Assembly (NCBI RefSeq): GCF_002939305.1
Contig: NZ_MVDI01000010.1
Location: 95,640 to 159,639, forward strand
Source: Chroococcidiopsis sp. TS-821
GTDB taxonomy: Bacteria; Cyanobacteriota; Cyanobacteriia; Cyanobacteriales; Chroococcidiopsidaceae
DNA length: 64,000 nucleotides
Direction of reading: 5' to 3'
In this document: piece after piece, positions 1 to 10,901 of the stretch
How the letters are laid out: each line of letters opens with the position of its first letter
Numbering within the stretch: position 1 is the stretch's first letter
The notes under the pieces: generated by a model
What the model was told of the DNA's origin: nothing
The model's input: the letters and a program-made list of their open reading frames with translations, nothing else
Database searches by the model: none
Translations under genes and position numbers: made by a program

Positions 1-293
1 ACTCAAATAGTTTTTGTATAATAACAGGTCATCTTACTGTATCAATAGGGAGGTAATTTCTAGGGGCAATAGCCTTAGTTTTTATTGAACAAAGAGCGAT
101 AGAACTAGCATTGAGTTAAGTGAAGTAACTGAAATACGGATAGGCATGACAACCTCAATGAATCCATTATAAAAAATACGTTTTTGCAATAGTTGATTAT
201 TAAAAAATTTAGCTCTTTTAGAATTGTCAAAATTTATCGAGTTGATTGTCAAGTAAGATTCACGTATCCTTACTAACAACACACTGAAAGTAT
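1..293. other. Leading noncoding segment
   Basis: AT-rich sequence before the first gene. A 66-codon open frame on the minus strand (82-282) has low-complexity composition and no recognisable family, so I do not call it. No RNA gene or convincing terminator is visible. It presumably carries the promoter of the cassette that starts at 294. Confidence 0.4.
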
Positions 294-1055
294 ATGCCGA
301 AAGTTATTTCAGTCCATTCGTATCGAGGTGGGACGGGTAAGTCTAACTTTACTGCTAACTTATCAACCACAGTTGCTGCTTTAGGCAACCGTGTGGGCGT
401 TGTAGATACAGATGTTCCCTCGCCAGGAATTCATAGTTTGTTTTGTCTAGAGCCAGAGCAGATGGGCAAAACCCTGAATAATTACTTGTGGGGAGAAAGT
501 GCAATCGAGGATGCAGCTTACGATATCAGTAGCAATGTGGGGCTAAGTGGTGATGGAAAGCTATATTTGGTTCCTTCCAGTGTTAAAGCAGATGATATTG
601 CCCGCATCTTAAAAGATGGTTACGATGTCAAGCTCATGAATGATGGCTTTCGTCGTTTAGTTAAAGCATTGCAATTAGATTATTTGTTTATTGATACCCA
701 TCCTGGTTTATCCAAGGAAACCTTTTTGTCGATCGCTATTTCCCACGTGCTAATCCTGATTCTGCGCCCCGATAAGCAAGATTACCAAGGCACAGCAGTC
801 ACAATCGATGTGGCACGGCAACTCAAAGTTCGCAAAATGTTGCTAGCAATCAATAAAGCATACAGCAAGCTGAATATAGAAGCACTGAAACAAAAAGTGG
901 AAGAAACCTACAACGAAACGGTAGCAGGGGTGTTTCCTTTGTCGGAAGATATAGTACAGCTTGCCAGTGAAGGCGTGTTTTGCGTGAAATATCCAGAACA
1001 TCCAGTAAGTCAAGAGTTCCGCAAAGTGGCGCAGCAAATTGTGGAGGGAGCGTAA
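294..1055 (+). CDS. MinD/ParA-like ATPase, first gene of a three-gene cassette
   Basis: 253-residue P-loop ATPase of the MinD/ParA/Mrp class. The N-terminus has the deviant Walker A motif as RGGTGKS (residues 11-17). The family's signature lysine (KGGxGKT/S) is arginine here (R11), while the P-loop K16 is kept. An A'-type DTD motif follows ([12 protein letters not shown], around residue 35) and a Walker B-like FIDTHPG lies near residue 130. ParA/MinD proteins dimerise on ATP and position cargo or act as switches on DNA or membrane. The C-terminus shows no clear amphipathic MinD membrane helix, so a membrane role is not assured. The stop codon overlaps the start of the glutaminase gene by one base (TAATG), implying translational coupling. 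The family call is firm; the cargo is unknown. Confidence 0.88.
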   Translation: MPKVISVHSYRGGTGKSNFTANLSTTVAALGNRVGVVDTDVPSPGIHSLFCLEPEQMGKTLNNYLWGESAIEDAAYDISSNVGLSGDGKLYLVPSSVKADDIARILKDGYDVKLMNDGFRRLVKALQLDYLFIDTHPGLSKETFLSIAISHVLILILRPDKQDYQGTAVTIDVARQLKVRKMLLAINKAYSKLNIEALKQKVEETYNETVAGVFPLSEDIVQLASEGVFCVKYPEHPVSQEFRKVAQQIVEGA

Positions 1056-2086
1056 TGTCTAATATAGGAGATTTACAGTCGCTTGCCAGTTCGATTACAG
1101 CCGTTACGTCTCCCTTTCGCAACTATCTCAATGACTTGTATGAGAAATATCGATCGCTCAATGAGGGTGCTGTTGCCGATTACATCCCCGAATTAGCTAC
1201 AGCAAAACCAGAGTGGTTTGGTATATGTATCGTTACAAAAGATGGGCAGCTGTTTGAAGTGGGGGATTGCGAGAAACTATTTACGATTCAGTCAATTTCT
1301 AAAGCCTTCGTGTTTGGCTTGGCATTAGAAGATCATGGTCGCGAGTATGTCAACAGCAAAGTGAGTGTGGAGCCGACAGGGGAAGCCTTTAACGCGATCG
1401 TGCTAGATGAACTCACTAATCGTCCGTACAATCCGATGGTCAATGCAGGAGCGATCGCCACTACCGACCTGATTAAAGGTAAAAATGGCACCGAACGCCT
1501 GAAACGATTACTGGAAATGTTTAAACGCTACACCGGACGAGAACATGACATCAACGTGCCTGTCTTTTTATCCGAAAAGGCAACGGGCTATCGCAATCGA
1601 GCGATCGCATATTTAATGCTGAACTTTGGTATGGTCAGCGACAAAATCGATGAAACATTGGATCTCTACTTTCAGCAATGTTCAATCTTGGTGAATGCTA
1701 AAGATCTCGCAATGCTGGCAGCAACTCTCGCCAATGGCGGCATCAATCCTATAACTAAAGAACGCGCGATAGATGAACGCTACGTGCAAGATGTGATTAG
1801 TGTGATGCTCAGTTGCGGTATGTATGATGCCTCAGGCGAGTGGGCGTATCGGGTAGGACTACCTGCAAAAAGTGGTGTGGGTGGTGGCATTACGGCAGTT
1901 GCTCCAGGGAAATTGGGCATTGGCACTTTCTCTCCACCGCTGGATGCAAAAGGCAACAGCACGCGCGGCATTAAGGTCTGTGAAGACCTGTCAAAAGATT
2001 TTGGTTTGCATTTGTTTAATGTAGCCGCACCAGAACGCAACTTGCAAGAATGGATTGCAGGTGGGGATGGGATCAATGACTGGTAA
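1055..2086 (+). CDS. glsA: Glutaminase (serine beta-lactamase-like fold)
   Basis: 343-residue glutaminase (L-glutamine to L-glutamate plus ammonia), cytoplasmic. The nucleophile motif SxxK is seen as S80-I-S-K83, followed by the family blocks [24 protein letters not shown] and AKSGVGGGI. Length is somewhat above the usual 305-330. I start at 1055 rather than at an in-frame ATG at 980, because 980 lies deep inside the upstream gene whereas 1055 overlaps its stop by one base and has GGAGGG just before it. No STAS or cyclic-nucleotide domain is fused, unlike some cyanobacterial glutaminases. It is sandwiched with overlaps between a ParA-like ATPase and a membrane receptor, so it probably works as part of a signalling or nitrogen-sensing unit rather than as a lone catabolic enzyme (inference). 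Confidence 0.93.
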   Translation: MSNIGDLQSLASSITAVTSPFRNYLNDLYEKYRSLNEGAVADYIPELATAKPEWFGICIVTKDGQLFEVGDCEKLFTIQSISKAFVFGLALEDHGREYVNSKVSVEPTGEAFNAIVLDELTNRPYNPMVNAGAIATTDLIKGKNGTERLKRLLEMFKRYTGREHDINVPVFLSEKATGYRNRAIAYLMLNFGMVSDKIDETLDLYFQQCSILVNAKDLAMLAATLANGGINPITKERAIDERYVQDVISVMLSCGMYDASGEWAYRVGLPAKSGVGGGITAVAPGKLGIGTFSPPLDAKGNSTRGIKVCEDLSKDFGLHLFNVAAPERNLQEWIAGGDGINDW

Positions 2087-4241
2087 GACTACCAAGAACT
2101 TCCCAGGGAAATTTCGCCTGCGCACAACCTTGGTAGCGCCCTTCGTGTTGCAAATTATTGCCGCCTTCGGGTTGGTGGGATGGATTGCTTACCGCAGTGG
2201 ACAACAGGCTGTCAATGACGTCGCCAGTCAACTTCGTACCGAACTCACTTATCGAATTACGGAAAGGCTAGAATCCTACGTTGCAATCCCTAAGGCGATC
2301 AATCGCTTGAATGCGATCGCGTTTGCGCAGGGAGATATTGATGTCAGCAACCCCAGGGGCGAACACCTCTTTTGGCAGCAAATGCAGATTTACCCAACCC
2401 TAAGCTTTGTGTATTGTGGAGATGAGCAGGGAGGCTTTTTTGGCGTCAGGAGGTTTGCAGAGCAAAACCGCACAGATGTTGTTCTGCAATTGAGCAATTC
2501 TGATACAAACTTTATTCGCCAAGGTTTCGGCTTCGACGCGCGAGGTAATCGCACAGTACCAATGGGCAACTTCGACAAACCCTTTGACCCGCGAGTGCGC
2601 CCCTGGTATCAAGCAGCAAAAGCAGCAGGTGGGGAAGTTTGGAGTGAAATCTACCTTGCCTTTTCCACTTTGTTTCCTACGGTGACAGCAAGTATTCCGG
2701 TTTACGATCAAAACAATTCTCTGATTGGAGCCTGTGGAACTGACTTTTTCTTGCCCCAAGAGTTGAGTCTGTTCTTGCAAAATTTAGAGATTGGTAAGAC
2801 AGGTACGGCATTTATTATGGAGCGATCGGGACGATTGGTCGCTACTTCGTCTGTAGAACCGATGGTAATAGGGGAAGGAGAAGAGAGTGAACGGCTATTG
2901 GCAACGGCTAGCACTAATTCAATCATTCGAGCCACAGCCGAGGATCTCAATCGTCGTTTTAGCAATCTCAACGAAATTCAATCTGTTCAACAACTCGATT
3001 TCAGCCTGAATAGAGAACGGCAATACATCCAGGTGGTTCCCTTCCAGGATGGCAATTTGGACTGGTTGGTGGTTCTGACCATTCCTGAATCAGATTTCAT
3101 GGCACAGATCAATGCCAGTCGGCGTAATGCCTTGTGGTTAAGCTTAGTAACGTTGGCTTTGGCGATCGCCATCGGTATTTTCACTTCTCGTTGGGTCACT
3201 AAACCGATTTACCGAGTCTCCCACGCTTCTGACAAGCTGGCTCAAGGCGAACTCAATCAGTATGTGAAACCCAGTTTCATTACTGAACTTGATACGCTGG
3301 CAAGTTCCTTCAACACGATGGCGAAGCAACTGAAGGAATCATTTGATGCACTGCGACAAAGTGAAGCAACAAACCGCGCCATTGTCACAGCCATCCCTGA
3401 TTTAATGATCCGTGCCAAAGGAGATGGAACCTATTTGGATATTATCGGTAGCGATCGCTTACGGGGAGTGCACGGAGTCAGACAATTTAGTCCTGGTAGA
3501 ACTGTGCAAGAATCACTTCCGCCCGATTTGGCTAACCAGCGAATGCATTATATCCAGCAAGCCTTAGCTACAGGTGAATTACAGATTTACGAGCAACGCA
3601 TCACGATAAACGAGCAAACCCAGGATGAAGAAGTCAGAATTTTAGTATTGGGAGACGATGAAGTATTGGTTATGGTGCGCGATATTACCGATCGCAAGCA
3701 AGCCGAAGAATCGTTACGTATCGCCGAAGAAAACTATCGCAGCATCTTTGAAAATGCTCTAGAGGGCATCTTTCAATCCAGCCCTGAAGGTCGATTCATT
3801 AACGTGAATCCAGCATTAGCAAAGATTTATGGTTATGATTCTCCCAGCGAGATGCTTGAAAGCATCACCGACATTGGTAAGCAGCTTTATGTCGATCCAG
3901 AAAAACGGTTTGAATTCAAAACATTGCTAGAAAAGCAAGATGCGGCAATAGATTTTGAATACCGTTGCTATTGCAAAGATGGCAGTATCATTTGGATACA
4001 GATTGATGCCCGCGCTGTCAAAGACAACAGTGGTAAGGTTCTCTACTACGAAGGCATTGTGCAAGATATTACAGACCGCAAACGGCGCGAAGATGAACTG
4101 AGACGACAATTAGAAGAGTTGAGAATTGAAATTGACCAGAAAACTCGGGAAAAAGAAGTAGCAATGCTGACTGAAAGTAGCTACTTTCAGGAAGTGCAGC
4201 AAGAAATAGCAGAAGTAGACTTGGATGAATTTTGGAGTTAA
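2076..4241 (+). CDS. Transmembrane Cache-HAMP-PAS-PAS receptor without output domain
   Basis: 721 residues from the ATG at 2076, which has GGTGGGGATGGG upstream and overlaps glsA by 11 bases; in-frame ATGs at 2055 and 2067 are less likely. Order: membrane helix about 17-38; a periplasmic dCache-type sensor about 40-350 ([19 protein letters not shown] and the following block are typical of double Cache); second membrane helix about 352-372; HAMP about 373-425; PAS 1 about 435-545 ending in the PAC-type [13 protein letters not shown] 2 about 555-680 ending [12 protein letters not shown]; then a charged coiled coil to a terminus of VDLDEFWS. There is no histidine kinase, GGDEF, cyclase or phosphatase domain, so the signal must leave through a partner, plausibly the co-encoded ParA-like ATPase or glutaminase. 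The ligand cannot be told; Cache domains often bind amino acids or carboxylates. Confidence 0.87.
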   Translation: MTGKTTKNFPGKFRLRTTLVAPFVLQIIAAFGLVGWIAYRSGQQAVNDVASQLRTELTYRITERLESYVAIPKAINRLNAIAFAQGDIDVSNPRGEHLFWQQMQIYPTLSFVYCGDEQGGFFGVRRFAEQNRTDVVLQLSNSDTNFIRQGFGFDARGNRTVPMGNFDKPFDPRVRPWYQAAKAAGGEVWSEIYLAFSTLFPTVTASIPVYDQNNSLIGACGTDFFLPQELSLFLQNLEIGKTGTAFIMERSGRLVATSSVEPMVIGEGEESERLLATASTNSIIRATAEDLNRRFSNLNEIQSVQQLDFSLNRERQYIQVVPFQDGNLDWLVVLTIPESDFMAQINASRRNALWLSLVTLALAIAIGIFTSRWVTKPIYRVSHASDKLAQGELNQYVKPSFITELDTLASSFNTMAKQLKESFDALRQSEATNRAIVTAIPDLMIRAKGDGTYLDIIGSDRLRGVHGVRQFSPGRTVQESLPPDLANQRMHYIQQALATGELQIYEQRITINEQTQDEEVRILVLGDDEVLVMVRDITDRKQAEESLRIAEENYRSIFENALEGIFQSSPEGRFINVNPALAKIYGYDSPSEMLESITDIGKQLYVDPEKRFEFKTLLEKQDAAIDFEYRCYCKDGSIIWIQIDARAVKDNSGKVLYYEGIVQDITDRKRREDELRRQLEELRIEIDQKTREKEVAMLTESSYFQEVQQEIAEVDLDEFWS

Positions 4242-4416
4242 AGGATCATCTTGCAATATTTGCAATATTGGCAAGGTTTTTTGCGCTAATCCATGAAATA
4301 GAGTGCTTGTGTATAACTAAGTCCGGAGCAGACTAACATCCCTTTTATTTTTACTTTGGTAACCCCTGCCATAAACTTCTACTCATATTTCTTCTTTAAT
4401 TATCTTTATCCTATTT

Positions 4417-4569
4417 TTAGTGAAATGGTATTAAACCGCCTGTACTGCAACCCAAATCGAGAAGGCGATCGCCCTGTTGTAGTGCAAGTAATTCTATTAA
4501 ATCTGTTGCTAATTCTGAGACGAATGCATGGTTGCGATCGTAGAGTTGAGCATCCCATTGATTCGGCAT
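4417..4569 (-). pseudogene. N-terminal fragment of a SAM-dependent methyltransferase
   Basis: On the minus strand an ATG at 4569 opens 50 codons that read as the start of a class I methyltransferase: MPNQWDAQLYDRNHAFVSEL, then GDRLLDLGCSTG, the SAM-binding motif I at about residues 33-44. Five residues later the frame stops (TAA, 4417-4419), and the sequence beyond is AT-rich with no further match. A complete enzyme of this family has roughly 250 residues, so about four fifths are gone. HIP1-style GCGATCGC lies inside the fragment, as in native genes here, so it is probably an old resident gene that lost its 3' part. An 84-codon open frame on the other strand is its shadow. Confidence 0.72.
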
Positions 4570-4630
4570 TTATTTTTATTAATTTATCTACTTTATTAAC
4601 ACCATTTTAGGATACTAAACTAGCTGCGTT

Positions 4631-5057
4631 TTACCAAAATTTTTCTATGTCGAGTATAAATCTAGGGAAGACATCTTCTTCTGACAAAGTAGCAGGAGAT
4701 TGTATCACTTCGACTTCTTGATTTGAGCGATAAATTTCAACTTTTGTTCTTGAATCAAGCTATTCCAGCGTTCTAATTTTAATCACGAAGCATCTGGTCT
4801 GCACCATTAGGAAGTTTGAAACCACTAGAAGCATCGAATACTAAACCAAGTTGAGTTTGATTATTCCACAACCAAAGTTGTGCAGTTATTCCAGCATTAC
4901 GTTTGCCAGTTTCTCCTCCTGTAGGTGACATAATAATTAATTCTCCAGCAGCTGTGCGTTCAAGCCGTAAGTCTCGGTTTGCTTGGCATAGCTGAAAAAA
5001 TTGCTCGTCAGTAGTTAGTTCGATAGCAGGCTTGAGATTGAGTATCAAGGATGTCAT
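4631..5057 (-). pseudogene. Decayed Uma2-family (DUF820) endonuclease-like gene
   Basis: The first 92 codons from the ATG at 5057 read as a Uma2-family protein (LTTDEQFFQLCQANRDLRLE, IIMSPTGGETGKRN, FDASSGFKLPNGA). The frame then breaks where the family has RSPDASW. The next frame continues DAS-stop-LKLERWNSLIQEQK, with TGA where the conserved Trp is expected. A third frame holds the family C-terminus (VEIYRSNQEVEVI... to DIEKFW, stop at 4631). The central block with the catalytic PDFVVE-type motif is missing. So there is a small deletion, a nonsense codon and a larger internal deletion. Uma2 genes are multicopy in cyanobacteria and often decay; no function is expected. Confidence 0.8.
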
Positions 5058-5072
5058 TTGATGCTTTATCCC

Positions 5073-5109
5073 AAAAAGAAAATAGTAGGATAGGAAATGC
5101 CTACCCTAC
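5073..5109 (-). terminator. Rho-independent terminator of chlH
   Basis: Read on the minus strand, just past the chlH stop: a 10-bp stem (GTAGGGTAGG paired with CCTATCCTAC, one G-T pair, loop CATTT) at 5085-5109, followed by TATTTTCTTTTT. Spacing, stem and T-rich tail fit an intrinsic terminator. Confidence 0.8.
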
Positions 5110-5135
5110 TCATTAGTCTATTTTTCAATTAAGAT

Positions 5136-8100
5136 CTACTCGATTCCCTCAATGCGGTCTTCGACTTCTTGATACAACTCGCGGAGGAGTTCGAGATTAC
5201 TTTCACTCGTTTCCCAATAGCCGCGTCCGTTGACTTCTAATAAAGTGGCGACAACTTTACGGAATGAATGCGGATTGAGATTCATTAACCGCTGACGCAT
5301 CGCTTCATCTTGGATAAATGTGGCGTTGGTATCCTCATAAATCCAGTTATCCACCGCGCCAGCTGTTGCACTCCAACCCATTGTATTGACAAGGCGCTTC
5401 GAGAGTTCGCGAACACCTTCGTAGCCGTGACTCAACATTCCCTCGTACCACTTGGGATTGAGTAATTTGGTACGGGCGTCGAGACGTACGGTTTCGGATA
5501 AAGTGCGAACCTGCGCGTTTGCGGTTGTTGTATCTGCGATGTAAGCTGCTGGAGTCTTACCATCGCCGCGTAAACTTGCGACTACTTTAGTAGGATCGGA
5601 GTCAAAATAGTGCGATACGTCTGTAAGGCTAATTTCCGAAGAATCGAGGTTTTGGAAGGTGACTTCTGCAGTTTTTAAAGCACTTTCAAAAATCTTCCGC
5701 GACTCTTCCATTGTGCCAGGGTTATCGGAGGTGAAGGCGAAAGATTTACGCTTGAGATACATTTCCTGTAACTCGGCTTCGCTTTCCCACGTGCTGTTTT
5801 CGACGGCTAAGTTGATATTAGATGAATAAGAACCCGAAGCATTCGAGAAGACGCGGGTAGCAGCTTGACGCAAATTGATCCCCATTTCCTCGGCTTGTTG
5901 CATCGCGTGTTTGCGGATGAAGTTCATCGATGGTGGTTCGTCGGCTTCCGCTGCCATTTTGACAGCTTGATCGAGCAAGTTCATTTGGTTGATGAACAAG
6001 TCGCGAAACACACCAGAACAGTTAACAACCACATCGATGCGCGGACGTCCTAATTCTTCTAACGGAATGAGTTCAAGTTTATTTACTCTTCCCAAAGCAT
6101 CAGGAACAGGGCGCACGCCCACCATCCATAGAATTTGTGCGAGGGATTCGCCATAGGTTTTGATGTTGTCAGTACCCCAGAGGACACACGCGATCGTCTC
6201 AGGATATTGACCGCCATTATCTGCTTTTTGTCGTGCAATTAGGCGATCGACAACAATTTTGGCAGATTGTACCGCAGCAGTTGTGGGAATCGATTGCGGA
6301 TCGAGGGCGTGGATGTTTTTGCCAGTGGGAAGCACATCAGGATTGCGAATCGGATCGCCGCCAGGTCCAGGAAGGACATATTCGCCTTCGAGGGCTTTGA
6401 GTAAGGCACCCAGTTCGTTATCAGCGACAATTTGCTGTAAGCAGAATTCGAGATACTCGAACAGCGGTTTCAACGCTTGGGGGTCAACTTTGGGGTAGCC
6501 TGCTTGATGCAGTGCTTCTAACCAAGGCTCTTTTTTACCCATGTTGAAGAAATTGAGTTTAGAAACCTTGGAAACTCGTCCATCTGCGTCGGTTTGGGCT
6601 TTGACTAAAGCGCTGACAGCATCGCGCGTTGCGAGCGTGATTTCTTGCAGCAATTGCACATCTTCGAGAATACCGCGATCGCTATTACGATAAATTTCAT
6701 CAATATCGCGACCAATGCTATTGGCAACAATCCGAGGTAGACTCAGAATTTCTTCTTCTGGGCGGTCGAGTCCGGCGATATTTACTAAAGTGGCGATCGC
6801 TTCTTCTGCTGTCGGTGGCTTACCAATCACGTGCAAACCACACGGTAAAAGTCGCGACTCGATTTCCATCAGCTTACGATACACCGAACCGACAATTGTA
6901 TCGCGTTCCTCCGCCGACATATCTTTCGCATCGATTTCGGGTAAAGCAATATCTTTATCCAAGTTGACAATGCGACACTTATCCATAATCGTATTGACGA
7001 TCGGGATACCGCGTCCGCTATCTTTGAGCGTTTGATACGAAGCGATCAGTTCGCTCAGTTCTTTTAATCCTTTATATAACCCAGCGTTTTCCGCAGGAGG
7101 AGTTAGGTAAGAGATCGTTTCCGCGTAGCTGCGGCGTTTGGCAATTGTGGCTTCGCTGGGGTTATTTGCTGCGTAGTAGTAGATGTTAGGAATCGTACCA
7201 ATTAAGTTATCGGGATAGCACTCGCCAGACATCCCAATCTGTTTTCCTGGCATGAATTCTAACGAACCATGCGTGCCAAAGTGCAACACCGCGTCAGCTT
7301 GCCAAACACGCTCTAAGTACGTGTAGTATGCTGCAAAACCGTGATGGGGACTTGCGGAGCGCGAGAACAACAACCGCATCGGATCGCCTTCGTAACCGAA
7401 TGTTGGCTGTACGCCGATAAAGACATTCCCAAAGTGTTTGCCGTAAATCAGCAGATTTTGCCCGTCGCTATTAAGATGTCCTGGCGGTGGTCCCCAGTTT
7501 TCCTCTAATCTTTCTGAATAAGGTGTTAGCTCCTCGTACTGAGGAACGGACATCCGATAGGCAATATTTAATTCAGGACTGCTGTACTGCGCTTGCGCGT
7601 CGTGAATCACTTCTTGCATCAACTTTTCAGCGGACTCTGGCAAGTTCTGCACGTCGTAGCCATTGCGCTGCAATGCCTGCATGACTTCGTAAATTGAGCC
7701 GAAGACATCAAGATACGCCGCTGTTCCTACATTACCTTTATCCGGTGGGAAACTAAAGACAGTAATTGCCACGCGCTTTTGTAGTTTCGGTTTGCGGCGC
7801 AAGTTTGCCCATTTTAATGCTCGTTGCGCGACAGCTTCGATGCGATCTTGTAAGGCGATCGCTTTTCCGGTTGTGCCGTCTCTGCCTGATAAAATAATTG
7901 GTTCAATCGCACCATCGAGTTCAGGAATCGCAATCTGTAATGCCACTTGAATCGGGTGCAATCCTAAATCGCTATCTTGCCACTCTTCGGTCGTTTGAAA
8001 CACTAATGGCAATGCCACCATATACGGACGATTCAAACGCTTGAGCGATTCAATTGCTTTGGGATGATCTTGTCTAGCTGGACCTCCCACTAACGCAAAA

Positions 8101-9113
8101 CCTGTCAGCGATACTACTGTATCCACCAGTGGCACAGGTGTTTTTGCGGTTGGTTCGTAGAAGTAAGCATCCACAGGTTTAGAAAAATCTAAACCGCCAG
8201 CAAATACGGCAATGACTCGCGCGCCCATTGCTTCGATTTCTTGCACCATAGCGACATAGTGCGCGTCATCACCTGTGACAAGGTGCGTGCGCTGCAACAC
8301 TAAGCCAACGCACGGGGCTAGAGGATCTTTGAGGTCCGCGGGGATATCCTTGCGGCTGTTGTACCAGTTGAGGTATTCTTTAACATCCTCAAACATGTGT
8401 GGTGCTAAAGGATGCCAAATCCCCATTTCCGGATACGTTACGGGATCTTGGAAGTTCACCTTTTGCTGTAATGAAGGTACATATTTATCTGCCAGCATCA
8501 GCAAAAAGTTTTCCAAGTTTTCTGGCGAGCCACCTAACCAATACTGAAAGCTCAACATAAAGTTACGCGCATCTTGTGCTTTGTCAATCGGCAGATACTT
8601 CAGCACTTTTGGTAGCGTTTGCAACAGCTTGAGCATTCCATCTTGGAACGATGAGCCAGATTTTTCTTTACGCTTGCGCATAAATTGAGCGATCGCACTT
8701 TTCGATTGTCCTAACTGTGCCATCGAGAAGCTACCCATTTTATTGAGACGCATCACTTGCGGCATCGAAGGAAAGACAACCGCTGCATCTAAGCGATCGC
8801 GGTGCGGTTCAACTGCGGCAACAACTTTTTCTGCTAAATCTTCGATAAAAATTAATGAAGCGATAAATATATTTGCCTCGGCAACGTCACGTTTGAAGTC
8901 CTCGTAGTTTCCTGCATCTCGGAGTTCTTCAACCAAGTAGCCGCTAATTTCAATAGCCACAGATGTGTTCTTTGCATTAATCGCGCGCACTGCTTGCGAT
9001 AACGCACTTTGGTACTGTGACTCAAGCACGACATAGACCACCTTGATTAAAGAACGTCCCTGGAGATTTTCAGGAGCGATGTGACGAATGGTGGACTTGA
9101 CGTGTGTAAACAT
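5136..9113 (-). CDS. chlH: Magnesium chelatase subunit H
   Basis: 1325 residues, the normal length for the cobaltochelatase CobN/BchH/ChlH family. ChlH binds protoporphyrin IX and, with the ChlI/ChlD AAA+ motor, inserts Mg2+: the first committed step of chlorophyll synthesis, in the stroma-equivalent cytoplasm or at the membrane. The N-terminus ([20 protein letters not shown]) is essentially that of other cyanobacterial ChlH proteins, which fixes the start at 9113. The conserved [21 protein letters not shown] block with metal/porphyrin-contacting His and Glu is intact near residue 610, and the C-terminal [24 protein letters not shown] end is intact (here [14 protein letters not shown]). It is followed by its own terminator, so it appears to be a single-gene transcript. 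The open frames inside it on either strand are shadows. Confidence 0.98.
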   Translation of the reverse strand: MFTHVKSTIRHIAPENLQGRSLIKVVYVVLESQYQSALSQAVRAINAKNTSVAIEISGYLVEELRDAGNYEDFKRDVAEANIFIASLIFIEDLAEKVVAAVEPHRDRLDAAVVFPSMPQVMRLNKMGSFSMAQLGQSKSAIAQFMRKRKEKSGSSFQDGMLKLLQTLPKVLKYLPIDKAQDARNFMLSFQYWLGGSPENLENFLLMLADKYVPSLQQKVNFQDPVTYPEMGIWHPLAPHMFEDVKEYLNWYNSRKDIPADLKDPLAPCVGLVLQRTHLVTGDDAHYVAMVQEIEAMGARVIAVFAGGLDFSKPVDAYFYEPTAKTPVPLVDTVVSLTGFALVGGPARQDHPKAIESLKRLNRPYMVALPLVFQTTEEWQDSDLGLHPIQVALQIAIPELDGAIEPIILSGRDGTTGKAIALQDRIEAVAQRALKWANLRRKPKLQKRVAITVFSFPPDKGNVGTAAYLDVFGSIYEVMQALQRNGYDVQNLPESAEKLMQEVIHDAQAQYSSPELNIAYRMSVPQYEELTPYSERLEENWGPPPGHLNSDGQNLLIYGKHFGNVFIGVQPTFGYEGDPMRLLFSRSASPHHGFAAYYTYLERVWQADAVLHFGTHGSLEFMPGKQIGMSGECYPDNLIGTIPNIYYYAANNPSEATIAKRRSYAETISYLTPPAENAGLYKGLKELSELIASYQTLKDSGRGIPIVNTIMDKCRIVNLDKDIALPEIDAKDMSAEERDTIVGSVYRKLMEIESRLLPCGLHVIGKPPTAEEAIATLVNIAGLDRPEEEILSLPRIVANSIGRDIDEIYRNSDRGILEDVQLLQEITLATRDAVSALVKAQTDADGRVSKVSKLNFFNMGKKEPWLEALHQAGYPKVDPQALKPLFEYLEFCLQQIVADNELGALLKALEGEYVLPGPGGDPIRNPDVLPTGKNIHALDPQSIPTTAAVQSAKIVVDRLIARQKADNGGQYPETIACVLWGTDNIKTYGESLAQILWMVGVRPVPDALGRVNKLELIPLEELGRPRIDVVVNCSGVFRDLFINQMNLLDQAVKMAAEADEPPSMNFIRKHAMQQAEEMGINLRQAATRVFSNASGSYSSNINLAVENSTWESEAELQEMYLKRKSFAFTSDNPGTMEESRKIFESALKTAEVTFQNLDSSEISLTDVSHYFDSDPTKVVASLRGDGKTPAAYIADTTTANAQVRTLSETVRLDARTKLLNPKWYEGMLSHGYEGVRELSKRLVNTMGWSATAGAVDNWIYEDTNATFIQDEAMRQRLMNLNPHSFRKVVATLLEVNGRGYWETSESNLELLRELYQEVEDRIEGIE

Positions 9114-9442
9114 TCAGGTAAGGCTCCTTATTAACAATGCGTGTTCTGTGTTCTCTTTTTTTAGGCTATGAAGTGTTTTTTACCAGAAAATGCTTACCTG
9201 TCGAGAATTTACGCGCTTAACTGACACAATTTGATAAATAAGTTGCAATAATTCTTCTTATTTGTTGACAACTAATCAAGCATTAACTTCAGTCTAATTA
9301 ATAAAAATTATCAGATATATAAGTAAAGTTATTTCATTTTTGTCAAAGTTGGTAACTGGTAATTGGTCAAAGGTAATTGTCTGTATTCATTCCAATTCCC
9401 CATTACCCATTACCCATTACCCATTACCCTCGAAAGTAAGCT
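9114..9442. other. Divergent intergenic region between chlH and the LpxB-related gene
   Basis: 329 bases between two divergent start codons, AT-rich, so promoters of both genes should lie here. The part nearest 9443 is made of GGTAATTGG / CCCATTA-type repeats. I see no gene, no RNA and no operator I can name. Confidence 0.5.
9399..9429. repeat. Tandem heptamer CCCATTA x4
   Basis: Four perfect CCCATTA units at 9399-9426 followed by CCC. Just upstream (9350-9380) are related GGTAACTGG/GGTAATTGG words in the opposite sense, able to pair with the repeat. This is a short tandemly repeated repetitive (STRR-like) element typical of filamentous and related cyanobacteria. It ends about 14 bases before the next start codon, so it lies in the leader of that gene. 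Confidence 0.85.
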
Positions 9443-10684
9443 ATGCCAGAAATTGATATTTTAATTCTCTCAAACGGTCCAGGAGAAATTACAACGTGGG
9501 TACGTCCGGTTGTTAAAGCATTGCGTCAACAATTGGGAAATTCGACTCAAGTCCGCATTTCTGTCGTTTTGTCGCCATGTCCAAATGCAAGTGGTAAAGA
9601 AGCAGCGATCGCGCAAAGTTACCCAGAAGTCGATCGCGTCCAAGCTGCATCACATTTTTGGCGATTTCTTTTAACAGGTAAAACCGCAGAAAATTGGGAT
9701 TGGCGAACGCATGGTGTCGTTCTTTTCTTGGGCGGGGATCAATTTTTTCCAGTTGCGATCGGTCAGCGTCTCGGCTACCGCACTGTCATTTATGCTGAAT
9801 GGGATGCGCGGTGGTATCGCTGGATCGATCGCTTTGGCGTAATGAAAGCTGAACTACTTTCCCGTATTCCGGCGCAGTACTTGCATAAGTTTACGGTTGT
9901 TGGTGACTTGATGGCAGAAGTATCGCGAGGGGTAAAAGATGCAGGGTGCAAAGCGAGACAAAAACAGTTAATTGGGTTGTTACCAGGGTCAAAACCTGCA
10001 AAATTGAGTCAAGGTGTACCGTTATCATTGGCGATCGCGCAGCAGATTCACGCGCAAAAACCAGAAACAGAATTTGTCATTCCTGTTGCGCCTACACTCG
10101 ATTTAGAAACTCTAGCCAAGTTTGCCGATCCACAATTTAATTCGATGACCGAGCATTTTGGTGGTGTCAGTGCTGAATTAATCACAACTGCGGCGCGTCC
10201 ATTTTTTAAAACAAACACCGGATTGCGTATCGAGTTAGAAACGCGATCGCCTGCGTATGACTTACTCGCCGAGTGTAGTCTGTGCTTGACAACTGTCGGC
10301 GCAAATACAGCAGAGTTAGGCGCTTTAGCTGTGCCAATGATTGTATTACTACCTACGCAACAACTCGATGCCATGCGGGCTTGGGATGGACTTCCAGGAC
10401 TATTTGCAAATTTACCTGTTGTTGGCTCTAGCATGGCAAAAATTATTAATTGGCTCGCATTACGACGCTTAGGTTTACTCGCATGGCCTAATATTTGGGC
10501 AAAGTCTGAAATTGTCCCCGAACTTGTCGGAAACCTGCAACCGCACGCTGTTGCGGAATTTGCCTTAGATTACTTGAACCATCCTGAAAAACTCGCAGCC
10601 ATGCGCGAACAACTCCGTCGTATTCGCGGCGAATCTGGCGCAGCCCAAAAACTTGCAAGCATCGTCAAAGAAGTTATTGATTAA
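9443..10684 (+). CDS. Lipid-A-disaccharide-synthase-related glycosyltransferase
   Basis: 413 residues with the two Rossmann-like halves of a GT-B glycosyltransferase related to LpxB. The N-terminus LILSNGPGEITTWVRP (residues 7-22) resembles the LpxB nucleotide-sugar fold but has NGPGE in place of the LpxB SGE region. The second half starts with IGLLPGSKPAKL at 177, and TTVGANTAELGALAVPMIVL (283 onward) resembles the LpxB sugar-nucleotide-binding block. Cyanobacteria and plants carry this relative alongside or instead of true LpxB. Sugar donor and acceptor are not known, so I give no gene symbol. The leader contains heptamer repeats. It is divergent from chlH and ends just before another repeat cluster. 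Confidence 0.78.
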   Translation: MPEIDILILSNGPGEITTWVRPVVKALRQQLGNSTQVRISVVLSPCPNASGKEAAIAQSYPEVDRVQAASHFWRFLLTGKTAENWDWRTHGVVLFLGGDQFFPVAIGQRLGYRTVIYAEWDARWYRWIDRFGVMKAELLSRIPAQYLHKFTVVGDLMAEVSRGVKDAGCKARQKQLIGLLPGSKPAKLSQGVPLSLAIAQQIHAQKPETEFVIPVAPTLDLETLAKFADPQFNSMTEHFGGVSAELITTAARPFFKTNTGLRIELETRSPAYDLLAECSLCLTTVGANTAELGALAVPMIVLLPTQQLDAMRAWDGLPGLFANLPVVGSSMAKIINWLALRRLGLLAWPNIWAKSEIVPELVGNLQPHAVAEFALDYLNHPEKLAAMREQLRRIRGESGAAQKLASIVKEVID

Positions 10685-10691
10685 GAAAGAG

Positions 10692-10719
10692 GTCAGAAGT
10701 CAGAGGTCAGAGCTCAGAG
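10692..10719. repeat. Tandem heptamer GTCAGAG-type x4
   Basis: Four units directly after the stop codon of the LpxB-related gene: GTCAGAA, GTCAGAG, GTCAGAG, CTCAGAG. The same word family returns as short pieces near 17727, 18805 and 37417. These are STRR-like elements lying at gene ends. Confidence 0.8.
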
Positions 10720-10901
10720 TTTTTAACAACAGAATTATCATGCGTTAGTGGTTTTGATTTAACAAGCGTGAATTTCTTGATAGAAAACAAGTTAGGAGTC
10801 AGGATTTTATGAATGGATAGATTAAAGATGCGTATTGAAATAAGTTGTGATGCAACACTTAAGGTATCAATGAAGATTCTCTCACCCCTCACCCTTCACC
10901 C

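Noticed and set aside
82..282. 66-codon minus-strand frame near the left edge
   Set aside because: Low-complexity AT-rich translation, no ribosome site and no recognisable family.
4356..4610. 84-codon plus-strand frame
   Set aside because: It is the shadow of the methyltransferase relic on the other strand, which reads as a real family.
10707..10892. 61-codon minus-strand frame after the LpxB-related gene
   Set aside because: It begins or ends in repeat sequence and has no family features.
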